Assembly: GCA_029012165.1 (NCBI GenBank)
Contig: JAQXLO010000244.1
Coordinates: 1 to 7,524, forward strand
DNA from: Oscillospiraceae bacterium
Lineage (GTDB): Bacteria; Bacillota; Clostridia; Oscillospirales; Acutalibacteraceae
DNA: 7,524 nt
Reading direction: 5' to 3'
Below the pieces are notes generated by a model. That model did not search any database, was not told the DNA's origin, and worked only from the letters and a program-made list of their open reading frames with translations. Made by a program: the position numbers and the translations under genes. The stretch's first letter is position 1. Each line of letters begins with the position of its first letter. This document shows, one piece after another, positions 1 through 5,342 of the stretch.

Positions 1-165
1 GTGCTTCGCACCGGGGAACCCCCGGCGAGGGTTCCCCACGCCCAAACAGTCCACCGGACTGTTTTGGCTCCCCTCCTGCGCTTTCTCGGGTGGTAGGATT
101 TCGCCGACTGCGGTCGGCGACCAAAGGCGCCGCCTTTGGAATCCGCAAGCCTTTAAAAAGGCTTG
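1..165. repeat. Cluster of six short stem-loops in a non-coding stretch
   Basis: Six inverted repeats follow one another with little space between them. They are: 1-4/8-11 (GTGC, 3-nt loop); 13-21/29-37 (GGGGAACCC, 7-nt loop); 44-52/56-64 (AAACAGTCC, 3-nt loop, extended to 40-68 with one mismatch); 101-108/113-120 (TCGCCGAC, 4-nt loop); 121-128/132-139 (CCAAAGGC, 3-nt loop); and 146-154/157-165 (CAAGCCTTT, 2-nt loop). The arms match perfectly apart from the one noted mismatch. Only about 69-100 shows no pairing. None of the hairpins is followed by a convincing T-run, so ordinary intrinsic terminators are unlikely. The layout resembles REP/BIME-type clusters of intergenic palindromes, or one structured RNA. 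The left edge is cut, so the element may extend beyond the window. I could not assign it to a named repeat family. Confidence 0.7.
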
Positions 166-227
166 ACCGAAACTTTTGATCCCACAAAAATCCGTGATGA
201 ACCTCTTTTCTTTTGCGGCGAGACGGC

Positions 228-1343
228 TTATTGCAAGGCGGTCAGCGCCGTTTGATACGCTTTCAGTGCGTTCAATCCCGCCGTGCTGTCCGCACGGACG
301 GTGACCATGGTGTTGATAAAGGAGCTGTCGTAGAAGTTTTGCAGTGTGGCGGAATTTTGGATGGCTTTTTTCACCGCTGTCAGCTTGTCCGCCAGCGCCT
401 TTGTCCGTGCATCCGCATTGCACAAAGCGGCGGCTTCCTCCACCGTGTCCACGGCCTGCGCCAGATGTTCCACCGCAGAAGCTGCCAGTGTTTTGCGTTC
501 GTCTCCCGAGGCACCGATGGCATTGTCCGCCTCGTCATGCGCCTGCTGCAAGAGTGTTTGCAGTGTATCGCCGTAGGCTTGCAGGGCAGTCAGATCCAGA
601 GGCGGCTGGGTCGTTTCCGTCTGTGTGACGGCAGCGGTGGTGGTGCGGGTGGCGTCCTCCGACGAAGCCTGCGTCAGCGTTTTGCCGCAGACGGTGCAGA
701 CGCCGTTTTGGAACTGATGTCCCTTTGCTTTTTCCGTATAGCTGCAAACAGAGCAGACCGCATCCTGCGTACAGCTTCCCTTGCTCATTTTATGTCCGGG
801 CGCCGCCTCCTGCCGCTTACATCGGGTACAGGTGCGTCCCTCCGTACAGGAGCCGCCCGTCCACGTGTGTCCCAATGCACTGCCCTGCTTGCGCATACAG
901 CCGGTGCAAATGGAGGGCGTCACGCAAGTCGCCGCCTTGAAACTGTGCGCCAGTGCGGAACCGCTCTTTGCGCCGCAGACGGCACAGCTGCTGGGCGCCG
1001 CACAGGTGGCTTTCGTAAAAAGATGGGAACCGAAATCACCCTGTTCTGCGCCGCAGACCGTACAGGTCGCCTTGCGGATACAGGTGGCGCGCATCCAGTC
1101 GTGCGCACCCAGCTCCCCTGTTTCTGCGCCGCAGTAATAGCACGCCGCCTTTTTTTCGCAGGTCGCCTGACTGTACACATGCCCGTGCACGTCGCAGTCG
1201 TGCTGCCGAATCTCCTCGGCATTGAGAAGCTGCTGTGCATCCAGCACATATGACGTGGTGGACTGCGGCGGGTCGTCCTTGCCGCAGGCGCACAAACACA
1301 AAAATAAACCCAAAAGAAAAATGCAGGCAAACCGTTTTTTCAT
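228..1343 (-). CDS. Lipoprotein with seven His/Cys (zinc-ribbon-like) repeats
   Basis: This 371-residue protein is predicted to be anchored on the outer face of the membrane. It starts MKKRFACIFL and has a lipobox, L17-C18-A19-C20, followed by G21; C20 would be the lipidated cysteine. Residues about 55-219 hold seven copies of H-x6-C-x5-C-x2-C. The histidines are 55, 81, 107, 133, 159, 184 and 209, with cysteines 62/68/71, 88/94/97, 114/120/123, 140/146/149, 166/172/175, 191/197/200 and, in the last degenerate unit, 216/219. The period is 26 residues, then 25. The spacing suggests one metal site per repeat, which is inference. A Thr-rich linker (about 225-246) leads to an Ala/Leu-rich, probably helical C-terminal domain (about 250-371). 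The frame stays open upstream to 1517, but that part is only translated tRNA genes. The start at 1343 is chosen because it gives the signal peptide and has an AAGGCGG site (1352-1358) 8 nt upstream. Such repeats are common in uncharacterised Clostridia surface proteins; the function is unknown. Confidence 0.85.
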   Translation of the reverse strand: MKKRFACIFLLGLFLCLCACGKDDPPQSTTSYVLDAQQLLNAEEIRQHDCDVHGHVYSQATCEKKAACYYCGAETGELGAHDWMRATCIRKATCTVCGAEQGDFGSHLFTKATCAAPSSCAVCGAKSGSALAHSFKAATCVTPSICTGCMRKQGSALGHTWTGGSCTEGRTCTRCKRQEAAPGHKMSKGSCTQDAVCSVCSYTEKAKGHQFQNGVCTVCGKTLTQASSEDATRTTTAAVTQTETTQPPLDLTALQAYGDTLQTLLQQAHDEADNAIGASGDERKTLAASAVEHLAQAVDTVEEAAALCNADARTKALADKLTAVKKAIQNSATLQNFYDSSFINTMVTVRADSTAGLNALKAYQTALTALQ

Positions 1344-1369
1344 ATTCTTACCCGCCTTCCGTATAAAGG

Positions 1370-1404
1370 AAAAAGGAACAGGAGAAAACATCCTGTTCCT
1401 TTTT
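1370..1404 (-). terminator. Rho-independent terminator of the tRNA operon (probably works both ways)
   Basis: A perfect 13-bp inverted repeat, AAAAGGAACAGGA (1371-1383) with TCCTGTTCCTTTT (1391-1403), encloses a 7-nt loop; A1370/T1404 adds a fourteenth pair. On the minus strand the stem ends in a T-run that continues into TCCTTT. On the plus strand it ends in TTTTT, so it may work in both directions. Its first base on the minus strand coincides with the terminal A of the tRNA-Glu CCA end, so it sits directly against the mature tRNA. It lies about 26 bp upstream of the lipoprotein start codon. Confidence 0.9.
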
Positions 1405-1478
1405 GGTGACCCGGACGAGAATCGAACTCGTGTTACCGCCGTGAAAGGGCGGTGTCTTAACCGCTTGACCACCGGGCC
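1404..1478 (-). tRNA. tRNA-Glu (anticodon TTC), CCA encoded
   Basis: The minus strand folds into a full cloverleaf of 75 nt including CCA. The acceptor stem is GGCCCGG paired with CCGGGTC (one G-T pair), with discriminator A followed by an encoded CCA. The D arm contains GGTCAAGCGGTTAAGAC. The anticodon stem is CCGCC/GGCGG around the loop CTTTCAC, giving anticodon TTC (glutamate). The T arm is ACGAG-TTCGATT-CTCGT. It is the second gene of the tRNA pair, 6 bp downstream of tRNA-Met, and is followed at once by the terminator. Confidence 0.97.
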
Positions 1479-1484
1479 GAAAAA

Positions 1485-1561
1485 TGGTAGCGGCAGTTGG
1501 ATTTGAACCAACGACACTCCGGGTATGAACCGAATGCTCTAGCCAACTGAGCTATGCCGCC
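1485..1561 (-). tRNA. tRNA-Met (anticodon CAT, elongator type), CCA encoded
   Basis: The minus strand gives a 77-nt cloverleaf including CCA. The acceptor stem is GGCGGCA with TGCCGCT (a G-T pair at 1-72), discriminator A, then an encoded CCA. The D arm is AGCTCAGTTGGCTAGAGC. The anticodon stem TTCGG/CCGGA holds the loop TTCATAC, so the anticodon is CAT. The initiator-type C1-A72 mismatch and GGG/CCC anticodon stem are absent. From memory, the GGCGG start and CCGCTACCA end closely match Bacillus elongator tRNA-Met, so I call it elongator rather than initiator or tRNA-Ile(CAT). Confidence 0.95.
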
Positions 1562-1567
1562 ACAGAA

Positions 1568-1585
1568 AAGCTTCACAAGAAGCTT
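1568..1585 (-). other. Hairpin in the 5' leader of the tRNA operon
   Basis: The 7-bp inverted repeat AAGCTTC (1568-1574) / GAAGCTT (1579-1585) with a 4-nt loop lies between the -10 box and tRNA-Met, starting at or next to the expected transcription start. It would form a capping hairpin at the very 5' end of the precursor. It may affect RNase P processing or leader stability; this is inference. Confidence 0.5.
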
Positions 1586-1589
1586 GTTT

Positions 1590-1618
1590 ATTATATCCGA
1601 ATCGTTCGTTTTTGTCAA
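1590..1618 (-). promoter_or_regulatory. Consensus sigma-A promoter of the tRNA-Met/tRNA-Glu operon
   Basis: On the minus strand there is a perfect -35 box TTGACA (1613-1618), a 17-bp spacer and a perfect -10 box TATAAT (1590-1595). Transcription should start near 1583, about 22 nt before tRNA-Met. Upstream of the -35 box, about 1621-1650 is very rich in A-tracts on this strand, as expected of an UP element that binds the alpha subunits of RNA polymerase. Full consensus plus an UP element fits a strongly expressed stable-RNA operon. Confidence 0.93.
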
Positions 1619-1636
1619 TAGCTTTTTTCAAGATTT

Positions 1637-1666
1637 TTGAAATTTTTTCAGGCAATACCGCATAAT
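1637..1666 (+). promoter_or_regulatory. Candidate sigma-A promoter of the polysaccharide deacetylase
   Basis: A -35-like TTGAAA (1637-1642) is separated by 18 bp from a -10-like CATAAT (1661-1666). Each box differs from consensus by one base. Predicted transcription start is near 1673, leaving a leader of about 148 nt before the start at 1821. It is divergent from the tRNA promoter, with the two -35 boxes only 18 bp apart. An inverted repeat TTTCAA/TTGAAA (1626-1631/1637-1642) overlaps the -35 box. A TTGACA at 1740-1745 has no acceptable -10 box behind it, so this is the best plus-strand candidate. Confidence 0.55.
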
Positions 1667-1728
1667 GGAGTGTGCGGATTGCGAAATAAGATTCAAGCAA
1701 AGCGTGCGCCGCAATTGTGCGGTATTGC
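1652..1728. repeat. 11-bp inverted repeat spanning the deacetylase promoter and leader
   Basis: GCAATACCGCA (1652-1662) recurs as its exact reverse complement TGCGGTATTGC (1718-1728), 55 bp away. A related single copy, TGCGGATTGC, lies between them at 1673-1682, near the expected transcription start. The left arm covers the spacer and first two bases of the candidate -10 box. Inside, ATTGCG (1678-1683) can pair with CGCAAT (1710-1715), and CCGCA/TGCGG (1709-1713/1718-1722) forms a competing small hairpin. Either repeated operator sites for a regulator or alternative RNA folds are possible; the sequence does not decide. Confidence 0.55.
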
Positions 1729-1810
1729 TTTCCTTTTATTTGACAGTCATTGCCGGGCATATCCGATCTGCCGCCGCTCAAAATAATCACGAGCCGTTGA
1801 TCGGCTGCAC

Positions 1811-1815
1811 GGAGG
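1811..1815 (+). promoter_or_regulatory. Ribosome binding site fixing the deacetylase start
   Basis: GGAGG lies 5 nt before the ATG at 1821. The frame is open further upstream to an ATG at 1665, but that start has no such site, and the extra residues would bury the signal peptide inside the protein. Confidence 0.85.
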
Positions 1816-1820
1816 TTTTC

Positions 1821-2573
1821 ATGCACCACTTTTTTCATCTGCGGCGTGCGGCGGTACTCGCTTGCGCGATGCTTCTCTCCGCGGCAGCAGCTTTTCCAAC
1901 AGCCGCAGTGCAGCAAGCCGAAAAATCCGATGCCGCAGCAAACGACTCCCCGATGCTCGCCCTCACCTTTGACGACGGTCCGTCCGAAAAAAACACCGGC
2001 AGGATTCTGGACGTTCTCGAAGCGAACGGAGCGAAGGCAACCTTCTTTGTGATCGGCAGAAATATTGCACCGTGTGCGGACGTGCTGGTTCGTGCAAGGA
2101 AAATGGGATGCGAGATCGGGAACCACACCTACGACCACAAAAAACTGTCGGATCTGTCCGGCGAAGGCATCGCACGACAGCTGGAAAAAACGGATGAAGC
2201 CATTGAAGGCATTCTCGGCATTCGTCCGTCCCTTGTCCGTGCGCCCTGCGGAAGATGCAGCGCTTACGTTGCCTCCTGCCTGGATCGTCCGATCATTCTG
2301 TGGTCCATAGACACCCGGGATTGGGAATATGCCTGCAGCAGAAGAGGCGGCACACCGCAAAACCGGGACAAGATCGTCCGCAGCGTTCTGGAACACGCAC
2401 GGGATGGCGATATAATCCTCATGCATGATATTTATTCCTTAACGGCGGACTGCGTTTCCCAAATCGTCCCGAAGCTTTGCGAAATGGGCTTTCGGCTGGT
2501 CACCGTCAGCGAGATGATGGAAAGCCGGCGCATTGAACTGCAAGGCGGCACCATCTACCACAACGGGCGGTGA
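1821..2573 (+). CDS. Secreted polysaccharide deacetylase (NodB / carbohydrate esterase 4 type)
   Basis: This 250-residue enzyme is predicted to remove N-acetyl groups from a cell-wall or other polysaccharide in a metal-dependent reaction. The N-terminus is a signal peptide: HLRR, then a hydrophobic run at about 10-25, with likely cleavage near 24-30. The CE4 motifs follow in order: T49-F-D51-D52-G-P (catalytic base and metal aspartate), H102-T-Y-D-H106 (metal histidines), R140-A-P-C143-G144, D164-T-R-D167-W168, and L200-M-H202. All catalytic positions are present, so it should be active. Motif 3 normally has an aromatic residue where C143 stands, and C146 follows closely. The exported part carries eight cysteines (85, 97, 143, 146, 153, 172, 211, 220), which is unusual for a Firmicutes secreted enzyme. 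There is no accessory binding domain. The substrate (peptidoglycan or another glycan) cannot be told. It is transcribed alone and converges on hflX. Confidence 0.92.
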   Translation: MHHFFHLRRAAVLACAMLLSAAAAFPTAAVQQAEKSDAAANDSPMLALTFDDGPSEKNTGRILDVLEANGAKATFFVIGRNIAPCADVLVRARKMGCEIGNHTYDHKKLSDLSGEGIARQLEKTDEAIEGILGIRPSLVRAPCGRCSAYVASCLDRPIILWSIDTRDWEYACSRRGGTPQNRDKIVRSVLEHARDGDIILMHDIYSLTADCVSQIVPKLCEMGFRLVTVSEMMESRRIELQGGTIYHNGR

Positions 2574-3821
2574 TCAAAGCATATAGTCCTTAAATCCATT
2601 CAAAAGCCGGATGGATGCGGTGATGTCCAGATACAGACCCTCCGGTTTGTAGTCCTCGGCATACACTTCGCCGTCCTGCCGCAATCTTGCCGCCTCGGCA
2701 CCCATGGAATAGGGCAGCAATAAACGGACACGCATCCGTGTGGGCGGAAGCTCCTTGTCGATGAGAAGCAGCAAGTCTTCCAGCCCCTGCCCTGTTTTTG
2801 CCGATATACATACGCTCTTGCCGATGGCGGGCAGTGCGTCGGGAAACGGCGCCACATCGCACTTGTTCATCACGGAAATGACCGGGGTATCCGCACAGTG
2901 CAGCTCCTGCAGCAGAGAGCGGGTCACTTCCAAATGCTCGGCGCACTCCGGGTCGGAGGCATCGCATACATTCAAAATCAGGTCGGCAAACGCCGCCTCC
3001 TCCAACGTGGAGAGGAACGCCTGCACCAGATTGTGGGGCAGTCGGCGGATCAGACCCACGGTATCCACCAGCAGTACTTCCCGTCCGCCGGGCAGACGCA
3101 GCTGTCTTGCGGTGGGGTCAAGGGTCACAAACAGTTTATTTTCCGCCAGCACACCGGCGTCCGTCAGCGCATTCATCAGCGTACTTTTGCCGGCATTGGT
3201 ATAGCCGACGATGGCGACCGAGATCACCTCGTCCTTTTTGCGCCGTTCTCTTTGCAGGGCACGGCGCTTTTTCAGCGTTTCCAGATCCGCTTCAAGGCTC
3301 TGAATGCGGCGGCGGATGTGGCGGCGGTCGCTCTCCAATTTGCTTTCGCCCGGTCCACGGGTGCCGATGCCGCCGCCCAAGCGGGACATTGCCGTACCCT
3401 TGCCGCCAAGCCTTGGGAGCATATACTTCAGCTGTGCAATTTCCACTTGCAGTTTGCCCTCGCCGCTTCTGGCGTGCAGGGCGAAGATGTCCAAAATCAG
3501 CGTGGTGCGGTCGATCACTCGCACATCCGTCTCCCGCTCGATGTTTCTCTGCTGGGACGGGGTCAGCTCACCGTCGATGATGAGCAGGTCAATTTGGCAG
3601 TCGGCGCAGTAGATGCGCAGATCTTCCAGCCTGCCCTTGCCGATATAGGTGGCGCTGTCCGGGCTTTGCCGCTTCTGTGAAAGAATGGCAACCACCTCGG
3701 CGCCGGAGGTTTCCGCCAGCTGCTGCAGCTCCCGAAAAGAGCTGTCGGCATCGTACGCCCCCGTATCCACGCCCACCAGCACCGCCCTCTCGGGGTGCGC
3801 CTCGTTCACAAGATATTCCAT
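2574..3821 (-). CDS. hflX: GTPase HflX (ribosome splitting/rescue factor)
   Basis: This 415-residue GTPase matches full-length HflX. The family binds the 50S subunit and splits stalled or stress-arrested 70S ribosomes in the cytoplasm. The N-terminal HflX domain (about 10-200) includes Y59-I-G-K-G, the glycine-rich G149-GGIGTRGPGE segment and a charged coiled-coil helix (about 160-197). The GTPase domain shows G1 G206-YTNAGKST214, the G2 region around T233-T237, G3 D253-TVG, G4 N319-KCD and G5 S340-AK. A C-terminal subdomain follows (about 360-415). It is the last gene of the operon. Only 3 bp separate it from the galE stop, and its AAGGA site (3831-3835) lies inside the galE coding region, so the two are probably translationally coupled. 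Its TGA abuts the stop of the convergent deacetylase, with no terminator visible between them. Confidence 0.97.
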   Translation of the reverse strand: MEYLVNEAHPERAVLVGVDTGAYDADSSFRELQQLAETSGAEVVAILSQKRQSPDSATYIGKGRLEDLRIYCADCQIDLLIIDGELTPSQQRNIERETDVRVIDRTTLILDIFALHARSGEGKLQVEIAQLKYMLPRLGGKGTAMSRLGGGIGTRGPGESKLESDRRHIRRRIQSLEADLETLKKRRALQRERRKKDEVISVAIVGYTNAGKSTLMNALTDAGVLAENKLFVTLDPTARQLRLPGGREVLLVDTVGLIRRLPHNLVQAFLSTLEEAAFADLILNVCDASDPECAEHLEVTRSLLQELHCADTPVISVMNKCDVAPFPDALPAIGKSVCISAKTGQGLEDLLLLIDKELPPTRMRVRLLLPYSMGAEAARLRQDGEVYAEDYKPEGLYLDITASIRLLNGFKDYML

Positions 3822-3824
3822 ACA

Positions 3825-4835
3825 TTAAAATCCTTCGGGATTGGCGGACTGCCAGCGCCAGGAATCGGCGCACATTTCGTCCACGCCGTACTGCGCCGTC
3901 CAGTGAAGCTCCCGCTCTGCCTTGGACGCATCGGCGTAGCAAACGGCGATGTCGCCGTCCCGGCGGGGGGCGATCTTGTAGGGAATGTGCACACCGGACG
4001 CCTTTTCAAAGGCATGGACAAGCTCCAGCACGCTCACGCCCTTGCCGGTGCCGAGATTGTAGATAAACACGCCGCTGTCCTTCTGCGCCTTTTCCACCGC
4101 CTTGACATGACCCACCGCCAAATCCACCACGTGGATATAGTCCCGCACACCGGTGCCGTCCGGTGTATCGTAGTCGTCGCCGAACACGTTCAGGTACGGC
4201 AGCTTGCCCACTGCGACCTGCGCAATGTAGGGCATGAGGTTGTTGGGGATGCCACGGGGATTTTCGCCGATGCGACCGCTCTTGTGTGCACCGATGGGGT
4301 TGAAATAGCGCAGGAGAATCACGCTCCAGTCGGGATTCGCCTTTTGCACATCGGTCAAGATCTGCTCGATAAACAGCTTGGTGGTGCCGTAGGGGTTGGT
4401 GGTGCCGCCCACCTTTTGATCCTCCCGGAAGGGCACGGGGTTTTCCGAGCCGTACACCGTGGCGGAGGAGCTGAACACGATCTTTTTACAGCCGTGCTTT
4501 TTCATCGCCTGCAAAAGCTTTACCGTGCCGCCGATGTTGTTGTCGTAGTACTCGATGGGCTTGCGGCAGCTTTCGCCCACCGCCTTCAGCCCTGCGAAAT
4601 GGATGACCGCATCAATGGTATTTTCGCAGAAGATCTCGTCATACGCCGCTTCGTCACGGATATCCTTTTCGTACAGCTTTACCTTTTTGCCCGCCAGTTC
4701 CTCGATGCGGCGGACAGACTCCGCACTGCTGTTGCACAAATTGTCCTGAATAACCACTTCATACCCTGCATTCAGCAGTTCAATGCAGGTATGCGATCCG
4801 ATATATCCGGCGCCGCCGGTCACTAAAATTGCCAT
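3825..4835 (-). CDS. galE: UDP-glucose 4-epimerase
   Basis: This 336-residue, NAD-dependent short-chain dehydrogenase-type epimerase interconverts UDP-glucose and UDP-galactose in the cytoplasm (Leloir pathway, supply of glycan precursors). The NAD site is G7-GAGYIG13. The catalytic residues are S124 (in SSSATVYG) and Y149-G-T-T-K153; N179 (RYFNP) and R291-R292 fit substrate binding. These positions align one for one with E. coli GalE. At the gatekeeper position, Tyr299 in E. coli, this protein has C299. That is the small residue seen in epimerases that also accept UDP-GlcNAc/UDP-GalNAc, so dual specificity is predicted (inference). A GGGAGG site (4841-4846) lies 5 nt before the ATG. The gene begins 12 bp after the upstream deacylase gene and runs into hflX. 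Confidence 0.97.
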   Translation of the reverse strand: MAILVTGGAGYIGSHTCIELLNAGYEVVIQDNLCNSSAESVRRIEELAGKKVKLYEKDIRDEAAYDEIFCENTIDAVIHFAGLKAVGESCRKPIEYYDNNIGGTVKLLQAMKKHGCKKIVFSSSATVYGSENPVPFREDQKVGGTTNPYGTTKLFIEQILTDVQKANPDWSVILLRYFNPIGAHKSGRIGENPRGIPNNLMPYIAQVAVGKLPYLNVFGDDYDTPDGTGVRDYIHVVDLAVGHVKAVEKAQKDSGVFIYNLGTGKGVSVLELVHAFEKASGVHIPYKIAPRRDGDIAVCYADASKAERELHWTAQYGVDEMCADSWRWQSANPEGF

Positions 4836-4847
4836 AATTTCCTCCCG

Positions 4848-5333
4848 TTATGCATTCTCTTCCTGCCAGCCCTTGCAGACATCCACCCAGCCGACTGCGT
4901 TGGAATACTGCTCCAGCTCCGCACAGCGAAGACCGATGGCGCTGTTGCTGCTGCCGCAGGCAGGATAGACCGTTTCAAACCGGCGCAGCGACACGTCCAG
5001 ATACACCAAAACGGTGTCGTTGACCGCAAAGGGGCACACGCCGCCCACCGCATGACCGACCATCTGTGCCGTCTCGTCCGGGGAGAGCATCTTCGCCTTC
5101 ATGCCGAAGGCGTCCTTAAACTTGCGGTTGTCGATCTTGCCGTCACCGGCCGCCACGACCATCAGGCATCCGCCGTCCTTGCCCTGAAACGCCATGCTCT
5201 TGGCAATGTGCGCCTGCTCGCATCCCAGCGCTTCAGCCGCCAAAGCCACCGTCGCACTGGACACGTCAAATTCCTGTATTCTGTCCTCCATGCCCAAGGC
5301 ACGGAAGTATTCCCTAACTTTCTCGATCGCCAT
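4848..5333 (-). CDS. YbaK/EbsC-family aminoacyl-tRNA deacylase
   Basis: This 161-residue protein fits the YbaK/ProX-like fold, whose members hydrolyse mischarged tRNAs (for example Cys-tRNA-Pro or Ala-tRNA-Pro) in trans in the cytoplasm. It consists of this domain alone. Family signs are the lysine in HIAK45S (position of the conserved active-site Lys), the strand-rich core with VVAAGDGKID (59-68), and the loop V96-G-G-V-C-P-F102 near the substrate pocket. Which tRNA it proofreads cannot be told. An AGGAG site (5339-5343) lies 5 nt before the ATG and overlaps the stop codon of the upstream gene; the gap is 9 bp. Its place beside hflX puts two translation-fidelity genes in one operon. The usual symbols (ybaK, ebsC, proX) denote different subgroups, so none is given. 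Confidence 0.88.
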   Translation of the reverse strand: MAIEKVREYFRALGMEDRIQEFDVSSATVALAAEALGCEQAHIAKSMAFQGKDGGCLMVVAAGDGKIDNRKFKDAFGMKAKMLSPDETAQMVGHAVGGVCPFAVNDTVLVYLDVSLRRFETVYPACGSSNSAIGLRCAELEQYSNAVGWVDVCKGWQEENA

Positions 5334-5342
5334 ATTTTCTCC

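Noticed and set aside
637..1190. DNA-level tandem repeat or CRISPR-like array
   Set aside because: The roughly 78-bp period is clear in the protein (His/Cys spacing) but the DNA units are strongly diverged, with no identical repeats or unique spacers; it is a protein repeat.
213..1253. 346-codon open frame on the plus strand
   Set aside because: Antisense to the His/Cys-repeat lipoprotein; the repeats make the opposite strand open. No signal peptide, domain or good ribosome binding site.
1344..1517. N-terminal extension of the lipoprotein frame starting at 1517
   Set aside because: The extra 58 residues are a translation of tRNA-Glu, part of tRNA-Met and the terminator, a well-known annotation artefact. 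The signal peptide and lipobox start at 1343.
1740..1763. Second promoter for the deacetylase using TTGACA at 1740
   Set aside because: At 17 bp spacing the -10 position reads CCGATC, and the nearest CATAT lies only 12 bp away, so no usable -10 box is present.
1665..1820. Longer deacetylase starting at 1665
   Set aside because: It would place 52 residues before a clear signal peptide, overlaps the -10 box of the candidate promoter, and lacks the GGAGG site that precedes 1821.
1539..2426. 295-codon open frame on the minus strand
   Set aside because: Antisense to the deacetylase and runs into tRNA-Met and its promoter; the sense strand has all CE4 motifs.
2592..2620. Terminator hairpin near the hflX/deacetylase junction
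   Set aside because: An ATCCATTC/GGATGGAT stem can be drawn but neither strand has a following T-run, and it lies within the hflX coding sequence.
3795..4826. 343-codon open frame on the plus strand
   Set aside because: Exact antisense shadow of galE, whose catalytic residues and length are fully conserved.
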